Source: JALZEG01 sp036258555 | GTDB lineage: Bacteria > Actinomycetota > CADDZG01 > WHSQ01 | Length of the DNA stretch: 16,107 nucleotides | Assembly (NCBI GenBank): GCA_036258555.1 | Contig: DATADL010000334.1 | Location: forward strand, 1-16,107 | Direction: 5' to 3' | Part shown: positions 6,255 to 13,162 of the stretch, piece by piece | Layout of the letters: each line of letters starts with the position of its first letter | Numbering within the stretch: the stretch's first letter is position 1 | Position numbers and translations under genes: made by a program | Notes under the pieces: model-generated | Databases searched by the model: none | The model's input: the letters and a program-made list of their open reading frames with translations, nothing else | What the model was told of the DNA's origin: nothing

Positions 6255-7154
6255 CTAGATCGAGGCGATCGCCCTCGGACGGCGCCGGATGTAGTGGGCC
6301 GGGGGCCGCGCCCCCCCGGCGACGATCAGCCGGACGACACGTGCGCGCTGGCCCGCATAGGGCTCGAGCAGCTCGATCATGCGGGCATCGCTCCCGCGGG
6401 CCTCGCCCGCCAGGGTCCAGCTCACGAGATGAGGCAGGTGGAGGTCGCCGACGATGACCGCGTCGGGGTCGCCGAAGGCCGCCCCCGCGACCACCGCGGC
6501 CGTCCACGGACCGACCCCCGGCAGCGCCAGCAACCTCCGGCGGGCCGCCTCCCGCGGCAGGGCGGCGGCCTCCTCGAGCCGGTGCGCGTACGAGCAGGCC
6601 CGCCTGATCGTGTCGGCGCGGCGGCGCTCGATCCCGAAGCGGTGGAGGGCGTGGTACGGGAGCGACGCGAGGAGCTGGGGCGACGGCGGGAGCCGCAGGC
6701 CGGGCGGACCCGGCGCGGGCTCGCCGTGGGCCCACACGAGCTTCCGGTACGAGCGGTGGGCTTCGTCGCTCGTCACCTTCTGCTCGATGACCGCCGGGAC
6801 GATGCTCTCGACGACGGCGCCGGAGCGCCCGACGCGCAGGCCGGGCAGCCGGCGGTGAAGGTCACGGACGACCCGGTCCGAGGGACGGAACGCGGCGCGG
6901 TCGTCGCGGAGGCCGAGCAGCGCGGGCGCGTGCTCGACGCACCACCGGGCCCCCGGCCCCCACGCCTCGACCTCGACCAGGGGCGGCCTCACGGCGAACG
7001 AGGCCGAGGCGGGGCCTTCGGGCGTGCGGGTCGCGCGGCATGCGTCGCGGCGCGCGAGCCGGATCGTCGGGTCCCCGCCGCCGTGGCGGAACGGCCTCAT
7101 CGTCAGCACGAGGTCGAGCGGTCCGTCGAGCGGCAGGCTCCGGCGCGCGGTCAC
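6255..7154 (-). CDS. DNA-3-methyladenine glycosylase 2 family protein (AlkA-like, HhH-GPD)
   Basis: A 299-residue base-excision repair enzyme of the HhH-GPD superfamily, expected to remove alkylated bases such as 3-methyladenine. The N-terminal part (about 1-85) is the divergent AlkA-type beta domain. The catalytic domain begins near ESIVPAVIEQKVTSDEA (116-132). The helix-hairpin-helix is LLALPGVGPWTAAVV (208-222), followed by the Gly/Pro-Asp loop, with the catalytic Asp at D237 in IVGDLHLP. Four cysteines for an iron-sulfur cluster are absent, which excludes the MutY/Nth branch. The start is GTG; TAGATT lies six bases upstream, and no ribosome site is present, so the mRNA is probably leaderless. 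Confidence 0.9.
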   Translation of the reverse strand: MTARRSLPLDGPLDLVLTMRPFRHGGGDPTIRLARRDACRATRTPEGPASASFAVRPPLVEVEAWGPGARWCVEHAPALLGLRDDRAAFRPSDRVVRDLHRRLPGLRVGRSGAVVESIVPAVIEQKVTSDEAHRSYRKLVWAHGEPAPGPPGLRLPPSPQLLASLPYHALHRFGIERRRADTIRRACSYAHRLEEAAALPREAARRRLLALPGVGPWTAAVVAGAAFGDPDAVIVGDLHLPHLVSWTLAGEARGSDARMIELLEPYAGQRARVVRLIVAGGARPPAHYIRRRPRAIASI

Positions 7155-7160
7155 GCGTTC

Positions 7161-7166
7161 AATCTA
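7161..7166 (-). promoter_or_regulatory. Candidate -10 box of a leaderless transcript (AlkA-like gene)
   Basis: On the minus strand TAGATT is followed by six bases and then the GTG start. The layout is identical to that before the S66 peptidase (4018-4030). No Shine-Dalgarno sequence precedes the GTG. Confidence 0.55.
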
Positions 7167-7178
7167 GGCCACGCCTGT

Positions 7179-7190
7179 GACGGATCCGTC
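7179..7190. promoter_or_regulatory. Palindrome GACGGATCCGTC over the expected -35 region of the AlkA-like gene
   Basis: A perfect 12-bp palindrome. Measured from the TAGATT box, the -35 hexamer would fall at about 7184-7189, inside it. A bound dimer would therefore affect transcription of the glycosylase gene. An operator role is inferred from position only. Confidence 0.3.
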
Positions 7191-7236
7191 TTTTCGCCCC
7201 CGAACGCGAAAAGGGGCGGCGCCGTCGCGCCGCCCC
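7190..7236. terminator. Tandem hairpins terminating the subtilase transcript
   Basis: Read on the minus strand, a 10-bp GC stem (7213-7222 with 7227-7236, four-base loop) is followed at once by CTTTTCGC, a good rho-independent terminator 18 bases after the subtilase stop. The T tract itself is the arm of a second hairpin (CTTTTCGC at 7190-7197 with GCGAAAAG at 7206-7213). The two stems share base 7213 and lie next to the AlkA-like promoter. Confidence 0.75.
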
Positions 7237-7253
7237 CGTGGATCGCGTGTCCT

Positions 7254-9662
7254 TTAAGTCGCCTTCGCGCTCACCTTGATCGACGCGGCGCTGTGGTTGC
7301 CGGCCTTGTCGTAGGAGACGACGTAGTACCAGTACGTCGTGCCCTTCGGCGCGGGGTCGGCGTAAGAAGTCGTGGTCGTAGTGGCTATCTGCGTGTAGAC
7401 CCCGCCACTAGACGTCGAGCGGAAGACCTTGTAGCCGGCGAGGCCGCTGCCGCCTGCGTCGGTGGACGCCTTCCAGCTCACGGTGATCTTGCCACGGCCC
7501 CCCGAAGCCTTGACGCCCGTCGGCGTGGTAGGCGCGGTCGCATCGGAGTTGGTCTTCGCCGACGCGACGTTCGAGGGGGCCGAGTCACCGGCCGAGTTGT
7601 ACGCCTTCACCCTGTAGTAGTAGGTCGTGCCGGCGAGCAGCCCCGAGTCCCGATAGGTCGTGACCCCCGTCGAGACGCTGCCGACCTGGGCCCATCCGTC
7701 GACGCCGTTCGCCGACCGCTCGACCTTGTAGCCCGTGTCACCTGCGACGTCGCTCCACGACAGGTCGATCTGGGACAGCGACCCCGTGACCGCGCGCGCG
7801 GTCAGGTTCGACGGTGCGGCGGGAACCGGCTCGGCCGTCGGGGTCGGGGTGGGCGACGGGCTCGGCGTCGGCGTCGGCGCCGGCCCCGTGGCCCCCGGAT
7901 ACGACACGTCCAGGAGATAACGGCCCGAGCCCGCGGCCGCCTTGACCTCCACCACGTACGTCCCCGTCGACGCCGGCCGGAAGCTCGCGTTCTCCTGACG
8001 GTGGTTCTGCTCGACGTACTGCGACTTCGCAACCACCTGTCCGGAGGAGCTGAGGATCGAGACGTTGAAGTCCGGCGTCGTCTCGCCCTGCTTGCGGTCG
8101 GCCGCGATGACCGCGGCCGTCATCGGAAACGCAGTGGACGTGACCTCGAGCGGGTACCGCACCGAGCCGCCGGAGGCGAGCGTCCCGGAGAAGTGCGCGT
8201 GAGCCGGCTGGGCCGGTCCGCCCGGGCCTGAAGCGGCCGAGGCCGCGTCGATCGCGGCGTAGCCATCGAGGCGTCCCGCGCCGTACTCGTTGTCCTTCCC
8301 CGGCGCGCCCCAGTCCTGCGCGGTCCCGGTCATGATGTCCTTGATCGGGTGGCTGACGGTCGAGTTCACGATCCCGTCCGCGCACTCTGGAGTGAGGTCG
8401 TCCGGCGGGCAGGCCATGCCCGAAGGCCGCAGGTCCGGGTTGGCGTCGAGCATCAGCGCCCCGACCCCGGCCGCGAACGGCGACGACATGCTCGTGCCCG
8501 AGAGCGTCCAGTACCCGTCGCCGGAGTGCGCCCACGCCGCGGTGATCTCGACGCCGTGCGAGGCGATGTCGGGCTTGATCCGCCCGTCGAGGGTCGGGCC
8601 GCGCCGGGAGCTGAGCGCCAGCACGTAGCCGCCGCCGTCTCCGGCGAGGTCCGTTCCGGTGTCGGCCATGCTCGCGACGGCGATCGAGAACTCCGCCGCG
8701 GCCGGGAACCCCGTCCTGTTCGGGTCGGGGGTGCCGTTGCCGGCGGACGCAAACGGCGTGATCCCGGCCGTCACGAGACGGTTCGTCAGCCGCGACGTGC
8801 TGTTCGTGCCGTCGGAGTTGCTGCTCCCCGAAAGGCTCATGTTCACCATGTCGATCCCGTACACGTCCTTGTTCGCGAGGATCCACTCGAGCCCCGCGTC
8901 GACCGACGCGACCGTCGGGTTGGTCGCGGTGCCCCCGACCTTGACCGAGACCACGGCGGCCCCCGGCGCGACACCCCGCATCGCCGGGTTCCCGTCGCCC
9001 TCGCCGGCCACGATCGACGCGACGTGGGTCCCGTGGTGCTCGTCGTCGACCATCCACCACGACCCGGTGCAGGCGCCCGAGCTGCAGTCGGCGCCGCCGA
9101 GGACCTTCCCACCGTCGAGGTCGACGTGGCTCTTGTCCACGCCGCTGTCGACGACGGCGATCACGACGTCGTCCTTGCAGTAGTCCCGCACGCCGGGACA
9201 GATGGTGCTGTTCTCGTTGTTCCCGTCGACGCCGGGGAAGTCCGTCCTCGCCTTGTCGACGCCGGCCGCGGTCCGCGCCGACTCCATCTGGAACTCGAGG
9301 TCCTCGTTCAGCTCGACCGAGGCCACGTCGCCACGAGCCGCGAGCGAACGGACCTGCCCGGGGGTCAGCGACGCCGCGAACCCGGGCATCGACTGGTACT
9401 CGTATTCGACGGGGAAGTCCCCTACGTCGGCGCGCGCGGAGTCGGCCTTCGCGGCCGACGTCCCGTCCGTGAACAGCGCGACCACGTCTACGCGCCCCCC
9501 GCCCGCCTTCTCCATGGCGGCCTCGAGGCTGTCGAAGACCTTGTCGCCGTCGGTGTCGGCCGCCCGGCCACCCTTGCCGGCGGCGCCCGCCAGGGGCACG
9601 ACGCAGAGGACGAAGGCGCCCACGGCGCCTACGACCGACATCCAGAACTTGGCTCGTCGCAT
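7254..9662 (-). CDS. Secreted subtilisin-like serine protease (S8) with pre-peptidase C-terminal-like and two fibronectin III domains
   Basis: An 802-residue exported protease. Order: signal peptide (1-28); I9-type inhibitor propeptide (about 57-123, ending VASVELNEDLEF); S8 catalytic domain (about 165-475) with D172 (AVVDSGVD), H210 (HHGTHVASIVAG), oxyanion N309 (ASAGNG) and S391 (GTSMSSPFAAG); a beta domain resembling pre-peptidase C-terminal domains (about 486-590); a Pro/Thr/Ser linker (about 592-616); and two fibronectin III domains (617-705 and 711-802). All catalytic residues are intact, so it should be active after propeptide removal. Cysteines in the catalytic domain (C155, C162, C193, C198, C418, C427) could form disulfides. 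The ATG at 9662 was chosen because GGGAGGG lies just upstream and the signal peptide begins there. The fibronectin domains suggest binding to a surface, polysaccharide or protein. Substrate unknown. Confidence 0.93.
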   Translation of the reverse strand: MRRAKFWMSVVGAVGAFVLCVVPLAGAAGKGGRAADTDGDKVFDSLEAAMEKAGGGRVDVVALFTDGTSAAKADSARADVGDFPVEYEYQSMPGFAASLTPGQVRSLAARGDVASVELNEDLEFQMESARTAAGVDKARTDFPGVDGNNENSTICPGVRDYCKDDVVIAVVDSGVDKSHVDLDGGKVLGGADCSSGACTGSWWMVDDEHHGTHVASIVAGEGDGNPAMRGVAPGAAVVSVKVGGTATNPTVASVDAGLEWILANKDVYGIDMVNMSLSGSSNSDGTNSTSRLTNRLVTAGITPFASAGNGTPDPNRTGFPAAAEFSIAVASMADTGTDLAGDGGGYVLALSSRRGPTLDGRIKPDIASHGVEITAAWAHSGDGYWTLSGTSMSSPFAAGVGALMLDANPDLRPSGMACPPDDLTPECADGIVNSTVSHPIKDIMTGTAQDWGAPGKDNEYGAGRLDGYAAIDAASAASGPGGPAQPAHAHFSGTLASGGSVRYPLEVTSTAFPMTAAVIAADRKQGETTPDFNVSILSSSGQVVAKSQYVEQNHRQENASFRPASTGTYVVEVKAAAGSGRYLLDVSYPGATGPAPTPTPSPSPTPTPTAEPVPAAPSNLTARAVTGSLSQIDLSWSDVAGDTGYKVERSANGVDGWAQVGSVSTGVTTYRDSGLLAGTTYYYRVKAYNSAGDSAPSNVASAKTNSDATAPTTPTGVKASGGRGKITVSWKASTDAGGSGLAGYKVFRSTSSGGVYTQIATTTTTSYADPAPKGTTYWYYVVSYDKAGNHSAASIKVSAKAT

Positions 9663-9724
9663 ACAACCCTCCCGAATCGGACGATCCGAGCACGGTACGG
9701 GGCAATCCGGGCGCGCACCATGGC

Positions 9725-9754
9725 ACGTTAGGACCATCTTTTTACAGCAGACAA
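9725..9754 (-). promoter_or_regulatory. Candidate sigma-70-type promoter of the subtilase gene
   Basis: On the minus strand TTGTCT (9749-9754) and TAACGT (9725-9730) are separated by 18 bases, giving a leader of roughly 55 bases before the subtilase ATG with its strong ribosome site. The match is reasonable but untested. Confidence 0.4.
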
Positions 9755-9763
9755 GGCGAGCTC

Positions 9764-9811
9764 AACGGGCTGCAGGCGGTCTCGATCGCCCTGATTAGCC
9801 CGTTCGGGCTA
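9764..9811. repeat. Competing inverted repeats (AGCCCG/CGGGCT)
   Basis: AGCCCGTT (9797-9804) can pair with AACGGGCT upstream (9764-9771), around an inner GGCG/CGCC stem (9775-9778 with 9787-9790). Its first part can instead pair with CGGGCTA downstream, forming TAGCCCG-TT-CGGGCTA (9796-9811). The two foldings exclude each other. The element could be an operator or a switching RNA. Confidence 0.4.
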
Positions 9812-9873
9812 GCGAGTACGGCCCGCCGGGCCCCCAACTCGGATGAACGTCCGCTTTCGCCCGCTCCGGCGCA

Positions 9874-9901
9874 TAAAGGTCCGGCCCGTCGATGCCGACT
9901 C
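9874..9901 (+). promoter_or_regulatory. Weak WhiG/sigma-28-like promoter match upstream of the pilin operon
   Basis: TAAA (9874-9877) and GCCGACTC (9894-9901) are separated by 16 bases, near the TAAA-N15/16-GCCGATAA pattern of motility/WhiG-type sigma factors. Two of the last eight bases differ. It is about 120 bases before the first pilin ATG. Confidence 0.22.
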
Positions 9902-10017
9902 CGATCCGTAAGCGCAGGACTGACTGGGAGACCGAGCCACGGTCAAGCCCGGCCGACGCTGGGCCGACAACTGGGACAGGGCCGCGCGGCGCGCGGACAG
10001 GGGACAAAGGCTGGGGA

Positions 10018-10542
10018 ATGAGCAGAGAAGACGGGTTCACCATCGTGGAGCTGTCTTTCGCGTGCCTTCTCCTCTTGCTGGTCACCGGGGCGGGCGTCAC
10101 GGCGATCCGCCACTACTGGAAGGTGCGCAGCGTGGAGGCCGCGCAGGACGCCCTCGTTGCCGACATGAAGCAGGTCCAGGCCCGGACGATGTCCGAGAGC
10201 CACCCGCGGCTGTACGGCCTCCGCCTCTCTCCGGGCTCCACCCCGGCGGCGGGCACCTACGGCGTCGTGCGCTTCGACTACGGCACGCAGACATGCACCG
10301 AGATCGAGCGCCACACGTTCGACGGCGGCGCCTACGTGAGCGCGGCGAGCTTCGCCGTCTTGAACCCGGGGCCGACCGAGCGGTGCCGGGCCCAGATCGC
10401 GGGGGCCGGGACCGACCAGTTCGTGTTCCTGTTCGCTCGCGGCAGCGCCACCGCGGGGTCGGCGACGGTCGCGACCGCCGGAGTCTCCAAGACCAGAGGC
10501 GTCACGATCGACGGGATCACCGGAAGGGTGGCCCGGTCGTGA
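10018..10542 (+). CDS. Minor pilin / pseudopilin, FimT/GspH-like
   Basis: A 174-residue prepilin with a short basic leader (MSREDG) cut after G6, then the class III signature FTIVE with the conserved Glu at +5 (E11) and a hydrophobic helix to about residue 30. The C-terminal GVTIDGITGRVAR (161-173) resembles the last strand of FimT/GspH pilins. Two cysteines (C93, C123) could bond in the globular domain. It is expected to sit in the inner membrane and then in the pilus or its tip complex. The ATG at 10018 was chosen because it gives a proper six-residue leader; the longer frame from 9892 would put about 48 residues before the cleavage site. It is first in the four-gene operon and overlaps the next gene by four bases (GTGA). 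Confidence 0.88.
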   Translation: MSREDGFTIVELSFACLLLLLVTGAGVTAIRHYWKVRSVEAAQDALVADMKQVQARTMSESHPRLYGLRLSPGSTPAAGTYGVVRFDYGTQTCTEIERHTFDGGAYVSAASFAVLNPGPTERCRAQIAGAGTDQFVFLFARGSATAGSATVATAGVSKTRGVTIDGITGRVARS

Positions 10543-12518
10543 GCGCGTTCCGGTCACGCCGTCGCGAGGGCGGCTTCACGCTCGTCGAGATGCTGTCGTC
10601 GATGCTCGTCTTCTCAGTGGTGACCATCGGCGTCGTCCCCCTCCTGGCGCTGTCGATGCAGACGACCTTGGGGGCCCGCGGACAGACGGCGGGCCGCAAC
10701 GTCGTGCGAGAGGTCATGGAGCACGTCCGCGGCATCGAGTACTTCGTCTCCTACGACGCGAAGCCGGACCCCGACAAGAGGGTCGACCTCATGGACCTCT
10801 ACTACCCGCGCATCGCCGGCAACGGCACGATGCTCTCGGGACAGAGCTACGCCGTCGGCGCGAACCCCCCCATCGTCGGAAGCGGCGGGATCTTCACCAC
10901 GGAGTGCCCCGCCCCCGTGGCATCGCCCGGCAACCCGGCGTGCCCCGAGGTCCCGCCCGGCTACGAGATCACGATCAAGGCGTCGTTCGTGAAGCACATC
11001 GCCGGCACGTCGCCGCAGACGTACTCGATCGTCACCCCCAAGCCCACCTACAGGTACGACACGTCCGCAGGTGGCAACGAGCCCCCCGCCGACCTGATGG
11101 ACATCTCGGTCAAGGGGACGTGGACGACCGCGGGTCGCGACCAGTCCTTCGAGCTGCGCAGCCTCATCGGCGACCGCAAGTTCATTCCCGTCTCCGCGGC
11201 CGACGCGGGCCCATCCCCCACGCCCGGCCCCTCTGCGCCCGCCGCTACCGACCTGTCGGTCGAGGGCACCGCCGAGAGCGACTACCTGATGCAACTCAGC
11301 ACAGGGTTCTCGACGAGCACGATGCCGACCTACGCGAACCACGGATGCCTCGCGACGCCGTGCGAGAGTGAGCTGACGATCACGCAAGGTGTCGCCTCGT
11401 CGAAGATCAGGGCGGGCGACTACGTCTCGGCCGACCAGGACACCCGTTGGGGGGTCGCGCGGATCGTGCGCACCTACGACGGCGCGCCGCCGGCGAGCCC
11501 GCCCCCCGACCTCAAGCTCGTCGAGGGGGCCGTCGGCATAGCACACGCGCCGCCCAACACCATCACGCCGGACAGCCGCGTCCCGTCGAGCGCGACCGCG
11601 ACGCCCCAGCCCGTGGCCAACCCCGACCTCGGTACGGCCTCCATCGCGCACCTGGTGAGGAGCACGACCTCGCTCGTGCAGGCGGACGTCACCGGGGGCC
11701 TTCCGAGAGCGTCGGGGCTCTACTTCGGCGACACCAACGCCCTGAACCAGATCATGTTCCACAACACGCAAACGGACTTCGCGGCTTGGAAGCTGACGAA
11801 CCAGACCACGAACCCACTGATCCGGATGAACATCGCGAGCATCTCGGACCAGGACCGCTCGCGCGGCTCGACGAGCTCGCGGGCCTACGCGCTGACCGAG
11901 CCGACCGGGCGCCGGGTCGAGAGCACCGTCGACCAGAGCCACCACCAGTGGGGGATCCTGAGGATCAACTTCGGCGGATCCCCTTACCTGCTCAGCCTCA
12001 GCGACTTCGTCTCCGACGTCACCTGCATCTCGACCGCCAACCCGACGACCGCGAGCGCCAGCGCGTCGTGGAGCCTGTCGAACTTCAGTTACCGCTACGA
12101 CCCGAACAACAACGGCCAGATCCCGTCGACGCTGACCACGGCCACGTTCTCGGCGGGCATCCCGCCGCAGCTCAACGGGACACCCGGAACGGACCCGCTG
12201 CAGGCGGTGAAGGCGACGAACCCGCTGGTCTGGGACGGCTCGAACAACTGCGTGGCGTCCAACTGCGACATCTTCCTGTTCGAGGAGAGGGACGCGAGCG
12301 GGGGCCTCACCAAGCGCGGCTATCTCTCGAACTGGTCGACGAACAAGAACCTGTCTACGTACGAGTCGCCCGACGGGCGCGTCACCCGGGCCAGCATCGA
12401 CGGCGCGATCCGCATCGACGTGGCGCCTCTGGCCGTCCGCGGGACGACGCCGATCCCCGAGAGCTCGATCAACATCGCGATCGGCAAGAGCAGCTGCGAG
12501 GCGGTCGACAACCGGTGA
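10539..12518 (+). CDS. Oversized prepilin-like protein with large C-terminal domain
   Basis: A 659-residue protein starting with a type IV prepilin leader: basic residues 1-10, cleavage after G12, then FTLVEM with Glu at +5 (E17) and a hydrophobic helix to about 40. Residues 41-220 look like a pilin globular part. A Pro/Ser/Ala linker (about 222-237) leads to a further 420 residues rich in Ser/Thr/Asn with paired cysteines (C270/C275, C571/C576). That part has no motif I recognise. Minor pilins are usually 150-250 residues, so this resembles a pilin carrying an extra domain, perhaps an adhesin displayed at the tip. The GTG start overlaps the previous stop, and the end overlaps the next start (GTGA), indicating translational coupling. 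Confidence 0.85.
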   Translation: MSAFRSRRREGGFTLVEMLSSMLVFSVVTIGVVPLLALSMQTTLGARGQTAGRNVVREVMEHVRGIEYFVSYDAKPDPDKRVDLMDLYYPRIAGNGTMLSGQSYAVGANPPIVGSGGIFTTECPAPVASPGNPACPEVPPGYEITIKASFVKHIAGTSPQTYSIVTPKPTYRYDTSAGGNEPPADLMDISVKGTWTTAGRDQSFELRSLIGDRKFIPVSAADAGPSPTPGPSAPAATDLSVEGTAESDYLMQLSTGFSTSTMPTYANHGCLATPCESELTITQGVASSKIRAGDYVSADQDTRWGVARIVRTYDGAPPASPPPDLKLVEGAVGIAHAPPNTITPDSRVPSSATATPQPVANPDLGTASIAHLVRSTTSLVQADVTGGLPRASGLYFGDTNALNQIMFHNTQTDFAAWKLTNQTTNPLIRMNIASISDQDRSRGSTSSRAYALTEPTGRRVESTVDQSHHQWGILRINFGGSPYLLSLSDFVSDVTCISTANPTTASASASWSLSNFSYRYDPNNNGQIPSTLTTATFSAGIPPQLNGTPGTDPLQAVKATNPLVWDGSNNCVASNCDIFLFEERDASGGLTKRGYLSNWSTNKNLSTYESPDGRVTRASIDGAIRIDVAPLAVRGTTPIPESSINIAIGKSSCEAVDNR

Positions 12519-13162
12519 ACGCCGTGGATCGTCGCGAAGAGGGCTTCACGCTCGTGGAGGTCATGTGGGTGATCCTGCTGCTCGCCGTGGTCTCGACGTC
12601 CTTCTACCAGGTGCTCGTCACCCAGTCCCGCGGCGCCGACCTCACGAGGAGGCTGACGCGCCTGACCGACGAGGCGAGGCTCGGATTCAACCGGATGGTG
12701 CGCGACACCCGCGAGGGCGACTACCTGTCCGCCGCCTCGGCAACCTCGTTCACCGTCAAGGTGAACTACGACGGCGACGCCTTCTACGAGAACCCGAACG
12801 AGGCGGGCGACTACGAGGTCCTGACGTACGCGTACGACGCGAGCGCGCGCACGATCACGCTGAACGGCAGCGTCCTGATGCGGGACGTCTATCCGGTCGA
12901 CCACCCGTCGACGCCCGCCGCGGACGTCTTCACCTATTACAGCAACAACCTCGAGTACGACTGGGACGGCGACGGCAAGACGACGTGGCAGGACCTCGAC
13001 CAGTCGCCCGCCTACGGCCTCTCCGGGATCGGAGACCAGAGCAACACCCTCTCCGCGGCCGAGATCCCGCACCTGACGACGGTCGCGTTCGCGGTCTCGG
13101 TCGGGACCGGCGACGCCGTCACGCCCTTCTACGCCCGCGCCCAGATGAGGAACAGGGTATGA
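12515..13162 (+). CDS. Minor pilin, PilW/GspJ-like, with EF-hand-like loop
   Basis: A 215-residue prepilin: leader VNAVDRREEG cut after G10, then FTLVEV with Glu at +5 (E15) and a hydrophobic helix to about 30. The body has the PilW/GspJ pattern, with a helical region (LTDEARLGFNRMVRDTREGDY, 50-70) and the ending FYARAQMRNRV typical of these pilins. Residues 149-160 read DWDGDGKTTWQD, fitting the Asp pattern (positions 1, 3, 5, 12) and Gly6 of an EF-hand or dockerin calcium loop. The start is GTG in a GTGA overlap with the previous gene, and the end overlaps the next gene in ATGA. It is expected to join the priming complex of the pilus. Confidence 0.87.
   Translation: MNAVDRREEGFTLVEVMWVILLLAVVSTSFYQVLVTQSRGADLTRRLTRLTDEARLGFNRMVRDTREGDYLSAASATSFTVKVNYDGDAFYENPNEAGDYEVLTYAYDASARTITLNGSVLMRDVYPVDHPSTPAADVFTYYSNNLEYDWDGDGKTTWQDLDQSPAYGLSGIGDQSNTLSAAEIPHLTTVAFAVSVGTGDAVTPFYARAQMRNRV

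Larger units (their letters stand above)
9663..10017. other. Divergent intergenic region between subtilase and pilin operon
   Basis: 355 bases with no convincing gene; short open frames here lack ribosome sites and coding character. It holds a candidate subtilase promoter (9725-9754), a set of competing inverted repeats (9764-9811), a weak WhiG-like promoter match (9874-9901), and a G-rich leader with GGGACAGGG and GGACAGGGG just before the pilin start. I looked for a cyclic-di-GMP riboswitch core and did not find one. Confidence 0.6.

Noticed and set aside
6294..9731. Large plus-strand frames opposite the glycosylase and subtilase
   Set aside because: Arg/Asp/Val-rich composition without motifs, opposite genes with intact catalytic residues. 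They are shadows.
9940..10017. GGGACAGGG/GGACAGGGGACAAAGG leader before the first pilin as a cyclic-di-GMP riboswitch
   Set aside because: The repeats look superficially like a riboswitch core, but the second conserved block and closing stems are absent.
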